From Phlebotomus papatasi (lineage: Eukaryota > Arthropoda > Insecta > Diptera > Psychodidae): a stretch of DNA of 64,000 bases. Below the pieces are notes generated by a model. That model worked only from the letters and a program-made list of their open reading frames with translations, made no database searches and was not told the DNA's origin. Below are positions 44,820-57,147 of the stretch, piece by piece (the first letter of the stretch is position 1; each line of letters begins with the position of its first letter). The DNA lies in contig NC_077223.1 in the NCBI RefSeq assembly GCF_024763615.1, positions 73,284,627 through 73,348,626 on the forward strand. Reading direction: 5' to 3'. The position numbers and the translations under genes were made by a program.

Positions 44820-46791
44820 CAAAATTTGAAATAAAATTTGAAAGAATTAGGATAAAAATTTGAAATTGAATTTGAAAAAATGCATCAGGACATTAAATAC
44901 CGTATTCTATTTTCTCCAATTAAACTTAATAGAACACCAAATTCCAGACTAATCTCTTAACCAGATAAGTGAACAAAGACCCATTGACTCTTAAATTTTG
45001 AAAACCATGCGTTATGCGCTTATGCTCGTAACCCTTAAAATGCTGATTGTGGATTAATTTGCACCTAAAATGAAACATGTTTTGCGAATTTTAGGGTGTG
45101 TTACATGTTTTTTTTTTCTCACGATAAAGCATAAAGCGTTGTTTATTTCTTCATTTCATGGCCAGTGTCATAATTTGAGTGAGTTTTATTGCGAAAAAAG
45201 TAAAAAGTAGCATCATCTCCACAATCAAAACACTAACCATCTCTGCTTATGGAGCGTGTAAGTGTTAACTTAATAAATTTTATGAATTATTGCTACTCAT
45301 CTGTCTTGCTTTATGCCTTTATCGCCACTGTCGTCAGAAGGTGTATGAGTTAATTTCTCAAAAAGGCAATTATATGGGAAGACACACTTGTCACTAAATC
45401 CCGAGATCCAGTTCTACACGAACGAAAATTTCAAGTACATTTACTTGTCTCGAAGAATAACACAAAAAAGTATAAAGACTAAAATATAAATAAATAAAAT
45501 ATATAATATAATTTTTATTCCTTGTTTGTTCTGTAAAAATTCTCGTGCTCTATCAAACCCGTTCTTGAACAGAAAATAAAAAGCTCTTTTATATGTCTCA
45601 CGCATACATTTTGTGCAATTACATCTGTAAGTCGCTATTTAAATGGGCGACAGATAATCTTTCAGTGAAAAAAGACGTTTTCATTGTACCAAAAAAAGTT
45701 CGAATGAATCTGAAAAGTGCAGAAAACACTCAGAAAAATTATCCATTAACTGAAGAATTCAGTGCTACAAGGTTAGTTTATAATTCTGCAAAATGATTCA
45801 CCTTTAATATTTGACGGAAAAGTAATTAATCAATCTTTAATTTAATTCAATATTCTGATGGTAGATTAGAGTTCTAATTACAAGGAAAAAAATTTAGTTC
45901 TATAAATACTTAATATCTAGACTAGATATACCGGGTGCACCGTGCACCTGAAAATCTTTTCCAGGAGATTCAGAATATAACTGTATTCACGCTGAAATAT
46001 CATACATCAAATTAATCGTTGCAATCAAAACCACGTCTTCAATTATAATCGAATTTTATTATTTTATGAAGCATTGGTATTTACTAATGTAAAAATTATG
46101 AAACAACAGTTGAACTACCTTATGTCCAATATCAGGTTTAATGCTCTGATATACCTTGAACTTTTGATTAGCTTGAGAATAACAAGACTCGAATTAATAA
46201 TGAATGGGCTAGAGTACAAGATTATCATATATGTAATGCATTATCTTCTTTCGTTCCATAAATTAGACGAAATTTTAATTGGGGCATTGAATTACTAAAG
46301 CTTTATAACGTCAAATTTTTATAGGTTTAAAAAATATCGTGTTTTTCAAATTATTTTCCTAAAATTTTCTCTATGTTTAGGTGGAAAACTCAATGTCAGT
46401 AATGTCAAATTTTCTTTAGATTTTTTAATCTGAAAGGTGACGAGCACCTCGAAAAATAATAACTGAAAATTATTATTATGTTGTCCCGTAATATATAAAA
46501 CATAATTTTATTTTAAAGTTTGAAGACTTCTTTTATTCCGAATTAAAGGAAATGTCCATTAAGTTGAAAGAAAAATCTGGTATTTTTTATTTACGTTAAA
46601 ACTATGATAGCTATCCAACAAATGATTAAATTTTGATTTCATTGAAAGTGTGTATTTCATTTTAATGTCCAAAAATTGAAATAATATAGTTTTTTATACT
46701 ATAACTATATAAATCGAATAAGTATAGTTATAACTGAGTACCTTGAAAACATAAAAAAAAATAAAATTTCATTAGATTTTTAAAATTTCCA
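44820..46791. other. AT-rich gene-free stretch
   Basis: No exon, repeat arm or RNA gene is recognised. The short frames are low-complexity. Confidence 0.4.
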
Positions 46792-47559
46792 TTACGGTAC
46801 TATCACACTAGGATTTTCACAATTTAATTTGAAAATCAGTTGAGCCAATTGAGCATTAAAAGATTTCTAGAATTTGATTGAAAATTCTCAGTCAGGACAC
46901 ATTTTGCAAGAAATTTGCTCAATTTTAAATAGTGCCGCGAGATTATTGATTGTGAATGACTCCGGAAAATGTGTGATAGTACTTAAAATGTCTTATAAGT
47001 CACTTATCTGTTATGCAAAAGAATCCCCAAAGCTTGTAGGCTAGGGGGCTCATGAAGAGACTATCATACAGTCTTGTTGAAAATCTATATGAAGTCATTC
47101 CAACTGCGATTTCTTGACACAACAATTTCCTTCGAATGGCTTTGGAGAAATTTAATGAATTACTCCCAATACCTTAATCTTCACTCGCGTACAAGTTTAT
47201 CACTAATCACTATATACTTATCTTCTTTTTGGCCACAAATAATATAAATTACGAGTAAATAAATTTAATATGAACAATATTCTTCAAAAAGCTACTTATT
47301 TAACTGCAATAAAATTGAAATTAATGAGTAATTTAAACATTTTAATTTGCTGAATTCAAATTTAATTGAGCAACCACTTTTGTGCTATTTTAGCATGTTT
47401 AAACATATTTTGGTGGCTCAAGTATTAGTTTATATCAATAAATAAATGAAAATCTATCAATTGAAATGATTTTTAATGCAAAATAACGCATAGGAAAAAT
47501 TCATTTGAAAATTAAATTGAATTTACAAATTGAAAAATCTTAGTGTGATAGCACGGTTA
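46792..47559. mobile_element. Inverted-repeat element, TTACGGTACTATCACACTAGG ends
   Basis: The left end GGTACTATCACACTAGGATT and the right end AATCTTAGTGTGATAGCAC are inverted repeats 768 bp apart, with AATTTGAAAA sub-terminal words mirrored. The outer motif matches the foldback at 13904-14313, so the two are likely related. Confidence 0.6.
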
Positions 47560-48424
47560 GCTTATTTCCAGCGGAAATGGCAAAAAACAAATGAAGAGTT
47601 AAAAAATTCAAATTGGGCAGTAAAAATTGAGCAGTAAAATATTTAATTATGGTCAGTAAAAATCTAAATATTCACAAAAATGGGTCTAATTTATATATTT
47701 AGCATATAAAATTGTTGCAGATAGAATGAAAAGCCTTTTATTTTCTCTTTACCAAAATTTGGACGATAACATCACTGTATTAATTTTTTTTGTTACTACT
47801 CAATTTTAACTTTTTATACTGCTAATTTATACAGTGCCGGAATAAATTAATGTCTGAAGTTTATGAATAAGTAATTAAGATTTAAACTACAAATTGTTTT
47901 GCATATTTTCTCACATACATTTTAATTTATATTTTATAATACTCTAGCAAATATTTATTTTTTAACAGAATTCATTATTACTTTAAAATATTTTATATAA
48001 AATTGGAAAATACCTGCAGTCAAATATCACTGAAAAATAATTCTGTGTTTTTCTTAGGGAACAACATTTTTAGCAAGTAAATTGGTAAATTTGGTAAGTA
48101 AAAAATAGTTTTCGCAAGTAAAAATATCAATTTTGGCAAGTAAATATCCAAATGGTTAATAATTTCTTAATTTTCCCTTTGCCATTAAAATTGCACTACT
48201 AATTTTTATTTTTTACTTAACATTTTTTATTCTTACCATATTTACCAAAATATTTACCAATTTACTGCAGCATTTTTCATAATAATTTTAGAAATTTATT
48301 TTTATTTTCCAGCATTTGCCCAACGCACTAGAATTATTGTTTAGAAAATATGATGTTTATTTTAGATTTCACAGGAAGTGAAAGGGAACTGAAACTAATT
48401 ATCTGTAATTTTGAAAACATCTTT
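47560..48424. other. AT-rich gene-free stretch
   Basis: No gene is recognised. There are several GTAAATTGGTAAATT-type words around 48070-48260, some inverted (ACCAAAATATTTACC), suggesting a decayed small foldback. Confidence 0.35.
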
Positions 48425-48425
48425 A

Positions 48426-48831
48426 TTAACCCTTTCAGTCAATGTACTAGAAATACTTAGAATGTTCATATTTTGGAATTAGTTTCCTACAGATTAATTG
48501 ATGATTTTTTTTTGAAAAGAAATTTTTTTTAATTTTTCCTTTAATAAGGTGTAAAATTAACATTAAAAAATGTTGATATATTTTTACACCTAAAAAGTGT
48601 TAAATTTCTGAGGAAAAGAATGTTAATCGCACCCTCTTTTTTTTCTCAGTGAAGGACAAGAAAATGTATTTCCGTCTCTGTCATACTATTTTCCCAAGTA
48701 ATTGAAAGTCTAAAAAAGTAATTAAAAATTCATTCCCCACAGCAATTCGAATATCAATTGCCCAGAAATAAATCATCTAAAATAACTCAATTTGCGTATG
48801 ATATATAATGCCATGGTAAGGAATGGGTTAA
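48426..48831. mobile_element. Inverted-repeat element, family TTTAACCCATTCC (copy 2)
   Basis: This is the reverse-orientation counterpart of 1097-1602: TTAACCCTTTCAGTCAATG at the left and GGTAAGGAATGGGTTAA at the right. A partial CACTGAG MITE lies inside it at about 48540-48653. Confidence 0.6.
48540..48653 (-). mobile_element. CACTGAG-family MITE, copy d (half)
   Basis: Only the half containing GGTGTAAAATTAACAT, TGTTGATATATTTTTACACC and the TTTTTTCTCAGTG end is present; the other terminus is lost. Confidence 0.65.
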
Positions 48832-48941
48832 GAAAAGGTACAGTGCGTTGAGCATTGGGATGGAGTCTACACTTGTGAACGTTATACACTTATGGACAGA
48901 TTTTGAAAACTCACATAATTGTTAATCACATCATAAACTGA

Positions 48942-49146
48942 TAGGGGGATGTATGTGACCTTTGAATTGGATCAACCTTAAAATCAGGCATCTTTCTCCT
49001 GTTTTTAAATGGAACTGAGCTTTATCTGAGTTAGCTTCAGAATTGGTTTGTCGAGTTAAATTGTTTCGTTCTAGTTCCATTTAAAAATATGAGAAAAGAG
49101 TTCGATTTTAAAGTTACCCCAATTCAAAACTGTCCCACTTCCCCCT
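48942..49146. mobile_element. Foldback MITE, TAGGGGGA family (copy 2)
   Basis: TAGGGGGATGTATGTGACC at the left and GTCCCACTTCCCCCTA at the right. It has the same GGAACTGAGC / GTTCCATTT and GAGAAAAGAGTTC core as 30411-30624. Confidence 0.65.
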
Positions 49147-49211
49147 AATTTAACGATTTTTCAAAATTAGTTTTAGATAACTTAAAATTGTTGTACGTTG
49201 TCCATAAGTGT

Positions 49212-49454
49212 ATACGAGACAAATCCGAAAAACGTTAAAATAACATTCCGGAAATGTTTATTTTACTCTGCAGTATTTATCCGAAATCGGTGTAAATATT
49301 ATGCTTTTTAGGCGTATTAGAGGTTAACGTTACCCTTTTTCATGTAAATTTTACCCTTAAAAGGGTGTAAAATTAACATTAAAAAATGTTGATATATTTT
49401 TACACCTAAAAATGAGGAAAAGAAGTTAATCGCACACCCATTTTTTTCTCAGTG
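49212..49454 (-). mobile_element. CACTGAG-family MITE, copy e
   Basis: Reverse orientation. It runs from a degraded end near GAGACAAATCCGAAAAACG through CCGGAAATG, TCGGTGTAAATATTA and TGTTGATATATTTTTACACC to TTTTTTTCTCAGTG. The terminal repeat at 49212 is eroded. Confidence 0.7.
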
Positions 49455-50087
49455 TGTATTTTTTCAGCCTATAAAATTTCTTTAAAGTAGCAAAATGAGT
49501 AATTTAATTATATTTGTATTTATTTGTTAAAATAAGAAAAAACGTTTCTATAAAATATGGGTTTTCACCTCTTTCAATTTCATTGTCACAAATAAACTGA
49601 AACCATTACAATCGCAACAAAGAACAAACAACAATTCTTACAAAAAGGTTTTTATTCACAAAGAGATTAGAAAGAACAATTAGACTACCTGTGTTGGCAA
49701 ATGAAGATTGAAGAAATTAAAATAAATTAAAAATAAATTAAATTTATAAAAAATTACCCGATTTTTTTAAATAAAATAAAATTTGTGTTCTCGAAATTTT
49801 ATTATCTTCGTAGGGTTAACGTAAAATCATATTTAGCGTATCATCCGTTATACATACATCTCAATCGCATACTATTTTATCTCCTACATTCCACATCAAA
49901 TTGATTCATCAACAAATAAATTTTATCTCTATTTAGAACTAGACCATTATCCCACTAATCTCAAGTACATCTTGATAGTTAAGCTCTTCAAAATAGCAGT
50001 TATTGACTCATATTGGGTGGGAAAATATGATTTGCTGAATGTCTCTGTTTTTTTTACAAATACAGCAAAAGTGAATACTTTGTGAAA

Positions 50088-50315
50088 TCATACAATTAGC
50101 ACTCTATTTAGCTGCGTCAAAATAGTCTTCTTTTCAGAAAATATGAGGAAGAAATTCAGCAGAAGAGAGGCAAAGTGATCAGATTCCGGGGAACCACTAC
50201 ACACCAGTGTAAATTGATTGACCATGATTGTGTTACTGAAAATAAGATCAATCTGTCCAGAAATCCCATGATATGTCATTTCGAAATAAAAGAAAAAAAT
50301 GCCATTTGAGTCCAC
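50088..50315 (-). pseudogene. Possible LINE endonuclease fragment
   Basis: The 75-residue frame contains GQIDLIFSNTIMVNQF followed by SPESDHFASLLLNFF. IDL(I/T)F followed after a gap by SDH is the C-terminal signature of the APE-type endonuclease of non-LTR retrotransposons. Upstream residues are not recognisable, and no RT domain is found nearby, so this is a degenerate remnant if the match is real. Confidence 0.4.
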
Positions 50316-50319
50316 GCGA

Positions 50320-52900
50320 TCTCATAAATTATGCTCAACGATCAACACAATTAATTAAATATACATTTTTATGAATAAAATTACGATTATGTTAGTAAAG
50401 TGTAAACTTGAAATATTCGTTACACAATCAATTTTTGGTGGACAGGACATGAAGATCAAAACAAAAATTCTGCGTCAAAACACAAATTCCCGTGGGTGGA
50501 TCTGCTATCATAAATTTTTGGCGCCAATTTTAATGTGCTCTCAATCACGCTTTTTAGCTGAGATTATTTTTTTTATTGTGGTTTTATTTCCTTATGTGCG
50601 ATACCTGGAATTTGTATAAATTCTAAATATGCTGCTCTTCCTTCTGCCATACCAAAAATATTTTTTCTTGGGTGTGTTAAGAAAAAAAAATATGGTGAAA
50701 ATGTCACTTGCCGGGCAGTTTATTGAGCACTTCTTCGATCAACGACTACCTCATAATGCAAATATGAGCACTCTTTCTCATTTAAATAACAACAAAATGC
50801 ATACAAATTACTCAGAAATGTCTCTCTTGTCGTCACTTTGCACCAATATCACATTAACTTGCTACAATTAGAGACTATCTAATTGTAACCATTGAAATTC
50901 TTTATTGAGCGACACGAAGAGATTACCTTGAGTTGCATTCAGTATCACCTGAATTCCTTTTCAAATGGTATTTTGGGGCCTCTCATCTTCGCAAGTCATT
51001 AGCAGAAATTAAATTCGATTTATGGTCAATTTTACTGCTAAATATTATCAATTTAATATCAGACATTTTCTCATCTTATACTATTTTATGATACCTGTAA
51101 TCCATCAAGGCAAATGCGTGTGGAGGATGCTGGACAATAAATTTGGACATTTTATTTGTGAGAGAAAAACAGACTTGTTAGAAAAACAAGTGCTTTATGA
51201 ATATTAAATATTCAGGATGACCCAGAAAATTTTACTATAAGGGGCCCTAAATGATCAAGGTTGAATCTCTAGATGAGACAGATTATGATTTTATGTTTTT
51301 ATGATATAACAAGTCATATTAATGAAACACTTTAATTAAAAGCCTACAAAAGATATTTTGTTTTGGGGAAATTTATTTTGGTTCAATACACAAAATTTTC
51401 CCAAATGTGTCATTTCTTTGTTGGAATTTATTATATAAGTTTTTGGCTACGAAAGGTTTGATTAATATTTTTGGGGATCGTGGAATAAAACTGGGTTTTG
51501 GAGATTTTTTAAGGAGTGGTATATAGTTTTCTAACAGATCTGAGGTAAACCCATGATTCGGCTAAATTCTCAATATTACACGGGTCTCAGACTTTAAGTT
51601 CATCCATATAGCTTAACTGTTCTTGTTTCTAAAAAGGCGAAATTTTTAGAAACAAATTGTACTTAGCATGATACTATGGCATTTCATCAATTTGATTTTG
51701 AAATTACCTATTAAAAATTTCTTACTGTTTGAAAATTTCAAACTTTTGTGAACTGACTTAAACCTCTAGTCTGAAGACCACTTTACAGGAAGCCTTTCGT
51801 ACATTATCCAAAGGCTACAGTGGAACTATTTAGACTCACTTTGAACGAATGGCAATTTAATTTTATCAAAATAAGCACATTTTAGCATTTTTTCAACAGA
51901 TTGAAAAGAAAAGATTGTGTTTGTAGATATTTTAGACGTGATTCCTCCTAAAGACAATCTCTCGATCCCCGGACATTCTTCAAGATATCGTTATGGTATG
52001 AAGAATCCAACGTTTTGACGAATTTAAAACACTTAGATTCTAAATTCAATAATAAAAACATTTAGTGCAACCTTTTACACTTATTTGGTGTTTTATATTT
52101 CTTATTAATATGCTATTTCATTTTATTGCTTTTGAATGAATGGCAAATTTTATAACATATTTCACAAATGAAGATTCCACGAGCGGTTGCGGCTATTATG
52201 GAGACATAAAAATCTTCGTAAAATAATTTTTGTTCAAAAAGACTTAACAACTTCCATATTTTATGGCCCAAAAATGTCCTTGTGGATTGATTTGCAATTA
52301 GTGTCAAATTATTCCATTTATTTTGACTTCCATTTACAATGAATATATACTTCCCTATCTTCGAGTTCGAGAAGTCAAATAATGTAGGGGCCAACGGGGC
52401 TTCATCATACTGGATCTGCTGAATGGATTACATATTCTAATCTAATGGTTAAATTGATTAAACTTCAGGTATCTCTAGACATTCATAATAACAGGATCAT
52501 CCCTTTATAATTGTTAAAAAAGAGGAAAAAACCTAAAGACAGTAACTGAAGATTAGACTAATAGGAAACTAATAAAAAAAATCTTATTAATTAAATAACA
52601 TATTGTTTTGAGGATCTAGTTGGGCAGTGGGTAAGAGCGTCAGTCGACTCTTTGTTAAATGAAATAATAAAATAATAATTAAAAGAAAAAACATTAATAA
52701 AGGGAAGAAAATACTATAATAATTTCTTTCAAATTTAAATATTAATAATTTTTTCTATAAAGTTTGAATTTAACTTCATATAAGTCGGCAGCGATCGCAA
52801 CAACACGTATTATTAATTAATGCATAAAAATTCAATTCAATTCAATTCAATTAATTTAAAATACAAATCTGTATACAATTTAATGATTAAGATCACAATT
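50320..52900. other. Gene-free stretch
   Basis: No exon is recognised. At 52621-52660 a GTTGGGCAGTGGGTAAGAGC segment resembles the D-arm/A-box half of a tRNA, without a matching B box, so at most a SINE remnant. An AATTC microsatellite lies at about 52828-52852. Confidence 0.4.
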
Positions 52901-52906
52901 AAAAAT

Positions 52907-53733
52907 TGTTGTGACGCATTTTGTGCATCACAACTCGGTTTTCAAATATTCATGATCGCGCTGGTTCTTTCGTGAAATATCAAGAAGAGACATGATAGAT
53001 CATGTCTAGCGCCGCGAGAGTTTTCTATCCAATTATCCTTACGAAATTTATAGCCCAGAGACAAAGTAACATCTTAAGCCATTAGGCAGGTGTTCGTAAG
53101 ATCACAATGGGCGAGATATGAGTGACCAAAAAGGGGATGCATTTGTTGGCTTAAGCAAACAAAGGCATCCTCTATTCCTGGAAAACTCGTAAAGTGGGTG
53201 ATCTATGGTGACAAGCTTTTAAGATTACTTTCTCTTCGAGACGGTCGTAAAATAAGAGCTCGCGCCAAGAAAGATATAAAATCCTGAAAAGAGATAGGGA
53301 CAAAGATAACAAAGATCGAAAAGGTGTGTGGTCCTCGGTCATCTCAATTAAGCATCCCCTTTCTTAAGGATATAGAAAGTGTTGGAGAAAACTCTAGAGA
53401 TAGCGAAAGTGGATAGTTGGATATTTTTATAGGCACTTAACGATCGTCTGCAGACGATCGTTATCTAGAGGTTCGTCCTGAATCACTAATTGGACACCTT
53501 CCCACGGGAAATAATGTCGAATAGAATTAGGGTGCGAGTGGAGGATTTTAGTATAAAAAGAGTAGCTAGATTCAAGAGGTTGGTTGAGTCACTGTGTAAA
53601 CGTAGCCCATGCCATTGGGCAGTGTAATAATCTTCCTTAATAAAAAATATAGCAACTCAAAAAATAGTGTATTGAGGAAACATCATCATCTGGATCCGGA
53701 GGCAACAAGGTGGCCTCAATTGGGGTCACCACA
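52907..53733 (+). mobile_element. Solo LTR, 827 bp
   Basis: It begins TGTTGTGAC and ends GTCACCACA (inverted, 8 of 9 bases) and is flanked by AAAT on both sides (52903-52906 and 53734-53737). Inside are a TATA box (TATAAAAAG, 53552-53560), an initiator-like TCACTGTG about 30 bp later, and AATAAA near 53638. This gives a U3-R-U5 order on the plus strand. No coding region adjoins it. A solo LTR left by recombination between two LTRs is the simplest reading. It is unrelated to the LTRs at 2234 and 7032. Confidence 0.7.
53438..53462. repeat. Perfect 24-bp palindrome inside the solo LTR
   Basis: AACGATCGTCTG is followed immediately by its exact reverse complement. It is located about 100 bp upstream of the LTR TATA box, where a dimeric regulator site is possible. 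Confidence 0.6.
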
Positions 53734-54171
53734 AAATGATTAAGAGACAATGGATAAACTCAAAATTTATTTATTATAAATAATTTATTTTTCGATCTGC
53801 TTTCAAAAAATATGGATCGTGCCCTTAATAAAATTTGTATTATTTTGCAAATCTCACAGTACGTTATATTTCACATACACGTGGTATTTTATGACTCTTT
53901 CAAGAATTTTCCAGAATAGATTATAAAAAAAATCTAGAAACATTTTTAAGAACGATTGGTTCACTCGAAAATGAAATTGTTCCTAAAGCCATCTAAAGTG
54001 ATTTTTTGCTCTAAAAATTCAAGAAAAATGATTTCTTTTTGATCCTCTCATCCTTAAATGGTTAACAAAGCACATACGCAGTCGTGGCTTCTGATAGAGG
54101 GGGTCAGCCTAGTAAAAATAATTATTATTAATCGTATCAGGATATATTTTGTTACAATGTAATCATGTTAT

Positions 54172-54427
54172 CACTGAGAAAAAAAAGAGGCTACGATTAA
54201 GTTTTTTTCGTCATAACTTTAACACTTATGGGTGTAAAAATATATCAACATTTTTTAATGGTAATTTTACAACTTTTGAGGGTAAAATCAACATGAAAAA
54301 GGGTAACTTTAACCCATAATACACCTAAAAAGGGTAATACATATTTACACCTATTTCGGATCAATACTGCAGGGCAAAATTAACATTTCCGGAATGTTAT
54401 TTTGACTTTTTCGGATTTCTCTCAGTG
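54172..54427 (+). mobile_element. CACTGAG-family MITE, copy f
   Basis: A full-length copy from CACTGAGAAAAAAAAGAGG to TTTCTCTCAGTG, flanked by AT on both sides. Confidence 0.8.
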
Positions 54428-54557
54428 ATGTTACCATCATGTTACCGCTCAGTAGCGCCCCCGCAGTGTGGATGCTTCTTCCATGCTCTCGGAGTTGTTG
54501 GGCAGATGCAGCATTGTTTTAACGTTTTTATTCCATGTGAAAATGTCCTTTTCGAAC

Positions 54558-54668
54558 ATTCAGTTTTATTGCACCGGGCGAGGCTCGAACTCATAACTGT
54601 GAGAGTTTAATCAGAGATCTCATCTGTCCAAGATCAACGGTCTTGCCTATTGCTTCACTGAGATCCCC
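54558..54668 (-). repeat. tRNA-like (SINE-type) segment
   Basis: On the minus strand GATCTCAGTGAAGCAATAGG is followed about 60 bases later by GAGTTCGAGCCTCGCC, a good B-box match. It does not fold as a standard tRNA by inspection, so a tRNA-derived SINE head is more likely. Confidence 0.4.
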
Positions 54669-54837
54669 TTGTAATGATAATGCTGGCACAATATTCCATA
54701 GAGGAAACTAGACCTTTCCGCATTATTTTTTTTTCTAATGCGGGTGAGATTGTCAATCCCATGCCCCATGCAATCAAGTGCAGTGAAGCTCACTGCATGC
54801 CGTCTGAACACCTTTAACGCCACAAAAATTCCTGGTG

Positions 54838-54912
54838 ACCTAAAGAGAATTCGAACCCGAAATACTTGACCCACTGGGTGCCCAATAGTTAGAGTGCGTT
54901 ATCCTAGTAGGA
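54838..54912 (-). repeat. tRNA-like (SINE-type) segment
   Basis: On the minus strand a CTAACTATTGGGCACCC region precedes CGGGTTCGAATTCTC, a strong B box. The A-box half is weak. It directly adjoins the inverted-repeat element at 54908. Confidence 0.4.
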
Positions 54913-55532
54913 GAAAGTGCCCTGCGTTTGTTTGAATGCGGCAACCTTTGAATATTTCAAGTTTTCTCTTATTTTCCATAGCAAAAATCATGTTCTCTAA
55001 CCTATAGTAAAAATAACTAACTAAGGGAAGAGCACCAGCGATCGGCAGTGTTCCTCGGATTGTCTGATTAATACCACATTGTTGCTCCAAATTAAATGGT
55101 TTTTGAAAATTATTAGCTACTTTTTACCATTTAACGCTCACAAGAATACAGTGCATTAACTCAGATTTAATTTATAAAACCAATTTTCCCTGAGACACCT
55201 GATTAAATTCCTGACGATCCGAGGTACAGAGTGCAAATTTGCAATTACACATATTTTTTTATTAATTTATTGTAAAAATTAAAAATTCAAAGCACAGATA
55301 TAGTTAAAGGGATCACTAATGTATCAATTAGCATACATAAAAATACCAATTATTGTTTTGAGGATTATACTTTCAACTAAATATGGGGCATGTCTTTTAA
55401 CATTCCGATCCGGGGTACTCTTCCCTTATTTTCTATTAACTTCGATTAACAAAATAGAATTGTCGCTTTGGGAAATAAGAGAAAAAAAATTTTCAAAGGC
55501 TGCCGCATTCAAAAGCAGATTACTTTCCCCTA
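54908..55532. mobile_element. Nested inverted-repeat element, TAGGAGAAAGTG ends
   Basis: The outer arms (54908-54978 and 55465-55532) share TGAATGCGGCAACCTTTGAA and its inverse. Inner arms share AAGGGAAGAGCACC and GGTACTCTTCCCTT (about 55023 and 55410-55431). The ends resemble the TAGGGGAAAGTG family at 21166. Confidence 0.55.
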
Positions 55533-55539
55533 CTTATTT

Positions 55540-56980
55540 TAAAAATCATTTTTTTAATAATTAATACAATTTTATTTTGAATAAAACTCTTGTTGAGGGT
55601 GTGGATGAATTTTTATGCCAGTGGATGGCTTGAATTATAAAGTCTTTTTATATAAGATATAAAAACTACCTAAGAATATAGGGGAAGTCTTCCAGGCTTC
55701 GCAGACATTCCGCCTTCAAACACTTTATATTGTTTTTTTTTTAATGAGAAAAATTTTGCTTCTTTTTTACACTTAACGCTCCAAAGTTCGATATTTCAAA
55801 CATTTTTTGGAGAACGCAAATTAAGTATTCAAAAATTCAGTAGGTAAACATTTTTCATTAAATACCGATAAATTCAAATTAACAAATAAATCTTACGTTT
55901 TTTTTTTCTTTTTAAACTATAAAAGTAATTATTCGTTGGATTAAGATCGCTAGCGACGAACAAAGAAAACTTTTTAAAAATCCATTAATTTTCAAAAAAT
56001 CAAAGGCATTTTATGATATCAAATAGTATTAAATTACATTTGTATAATGATTGAATCCTTAAAATACGAAAATTTTTACTATACTATTTTTGCTTTATTT
56101 TCTGGAAACTCTATGCAAACAATATTTTGCTTTAAACTTAAACAGCTAAAAATATTCTAATTGTTTTAAAATTAATCATATCAAAAAGTTTTGTCATGTA
56201 TGAATCATTTCATGTATGAATCATTTAATGTAAAATATTAGAAAATTTATTTTTGGTAAAAGAAATATTTTTGCAATTAGCATAATTCTGAACAGGGCAG
56301 CTCTCCCCTAAATCGACAGTTTTTAAATAAAATGTTTAAAATAAAAAGGTCGCCTCCACCCAAGTAAGATATGACCAAAAATACTTTAATTTCCTCCAAA
56401 AAAATCAGAAACTAAAGTGCATCGGACAAGGTCTTGTGACTAATTTCAATCTTCCAGAGATCATCATCTTCTTTCAGGGTTCTTGAGATCACAGAAGTGT
56501 GTTTAATTTTTGGTATTTGTGAAATCTCTTTTTATCTTTTACAATCGCGTGAAAAGTATTAATCATACCATTAACCCGTCTTTCGTTTTAGATTTCTTGT
56601 TTATTGATTTTTGGCGGTAAATCCAGCGGGAAGAGGCTGATGATGATGGTGATGAGAATTCCCGCTGCGAAAATAAGACTAAGAAGACGGTTCTTCTCCA
56701 GGAATCATCGAACTCACCACGTGTTAGAGTTCGTGTGCAGAAACTAGAAGAAGAAATAGCAAAATGCTAATCTCAAAATTTCCCCATTGGATCTCAACCT
56801 TTCCCTGGCTGGGTGTCAATTAATTCACTTAGCGTCTGATTCTGACAAACACCTTCAATCTTCCAGGCAAGTCATCGTGGCTATTTGGATGCGAGGCTTA
56901 CATGTCCGATACTCCTTGCACACACTCTTCTCGGCTTTTTTTTTCACAACAATGATTTGTTGACTGGAAATGCGTTGCGG
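55540..56980. other. Gene-free stretch upstream of the Gly/Trp-rich gene
   Basis: There is a possible element at about 55679-56313 with AGGGGAAG and CTCTCCCCTA ends, and a TCATGTATGAATCATTT direct repeat at 56196-56230. The last few hundred bases must hold the promoter of the following gene. No exon is seen. Confidence 0.35.
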
Positions 56981-56983
56981 TGG

Positions 56984-57020
56984 TATAAAAAGAGCGATCA
57001 TCGCGTATGAAGATCGCAGT
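56984..57020 (+). promoter_or_regulatory. TATA box and initiator of the Gly/Trp-rich gene
   Basis: TATAAAAAG begins at 56984. An initiator-like CGCAGTTC at 57015-57022 would place transcription start near 57018, 34 bases downstream of the TATA box, leaving a 5' UTR of about 120 nt before the ATG at 57139. Confidence 0.65.
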
Positions 57021-57138
57021 TCTAGAAGACACCTCCATCAGCTAAGATCTGAAGAGTCCAGTGTTTGGGATTTGCTAAACAAGATCAGTGTCAGTGGACA
57101 GTTCGTGTTGTGTTAATTTTAGCTTTACTCAGAAGATC

Positions 57139-57147
57139 ATGATCAAG
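57139..57147 (+). CDS. Gly/Trp-rich gene exon 1 (start codon)
   Basis: Only ATG ATC AAG is coding, followed by GTATTG. A nine-base coding first exon that breaks the signal peptide after three codons is a common layout for small secreted insect proteins. Confidence 0.8.

Noticed and set aside
52881..53746. 11-bp direct repeat AATGATTAAGA as the target duplication of the solo LTR
   Set aside because: It would require ends that are not TG...CA. The AAAT duplication abuts proper TG...CA ends with inverted terminal bases, so the longer repeat is taken as coincidence.
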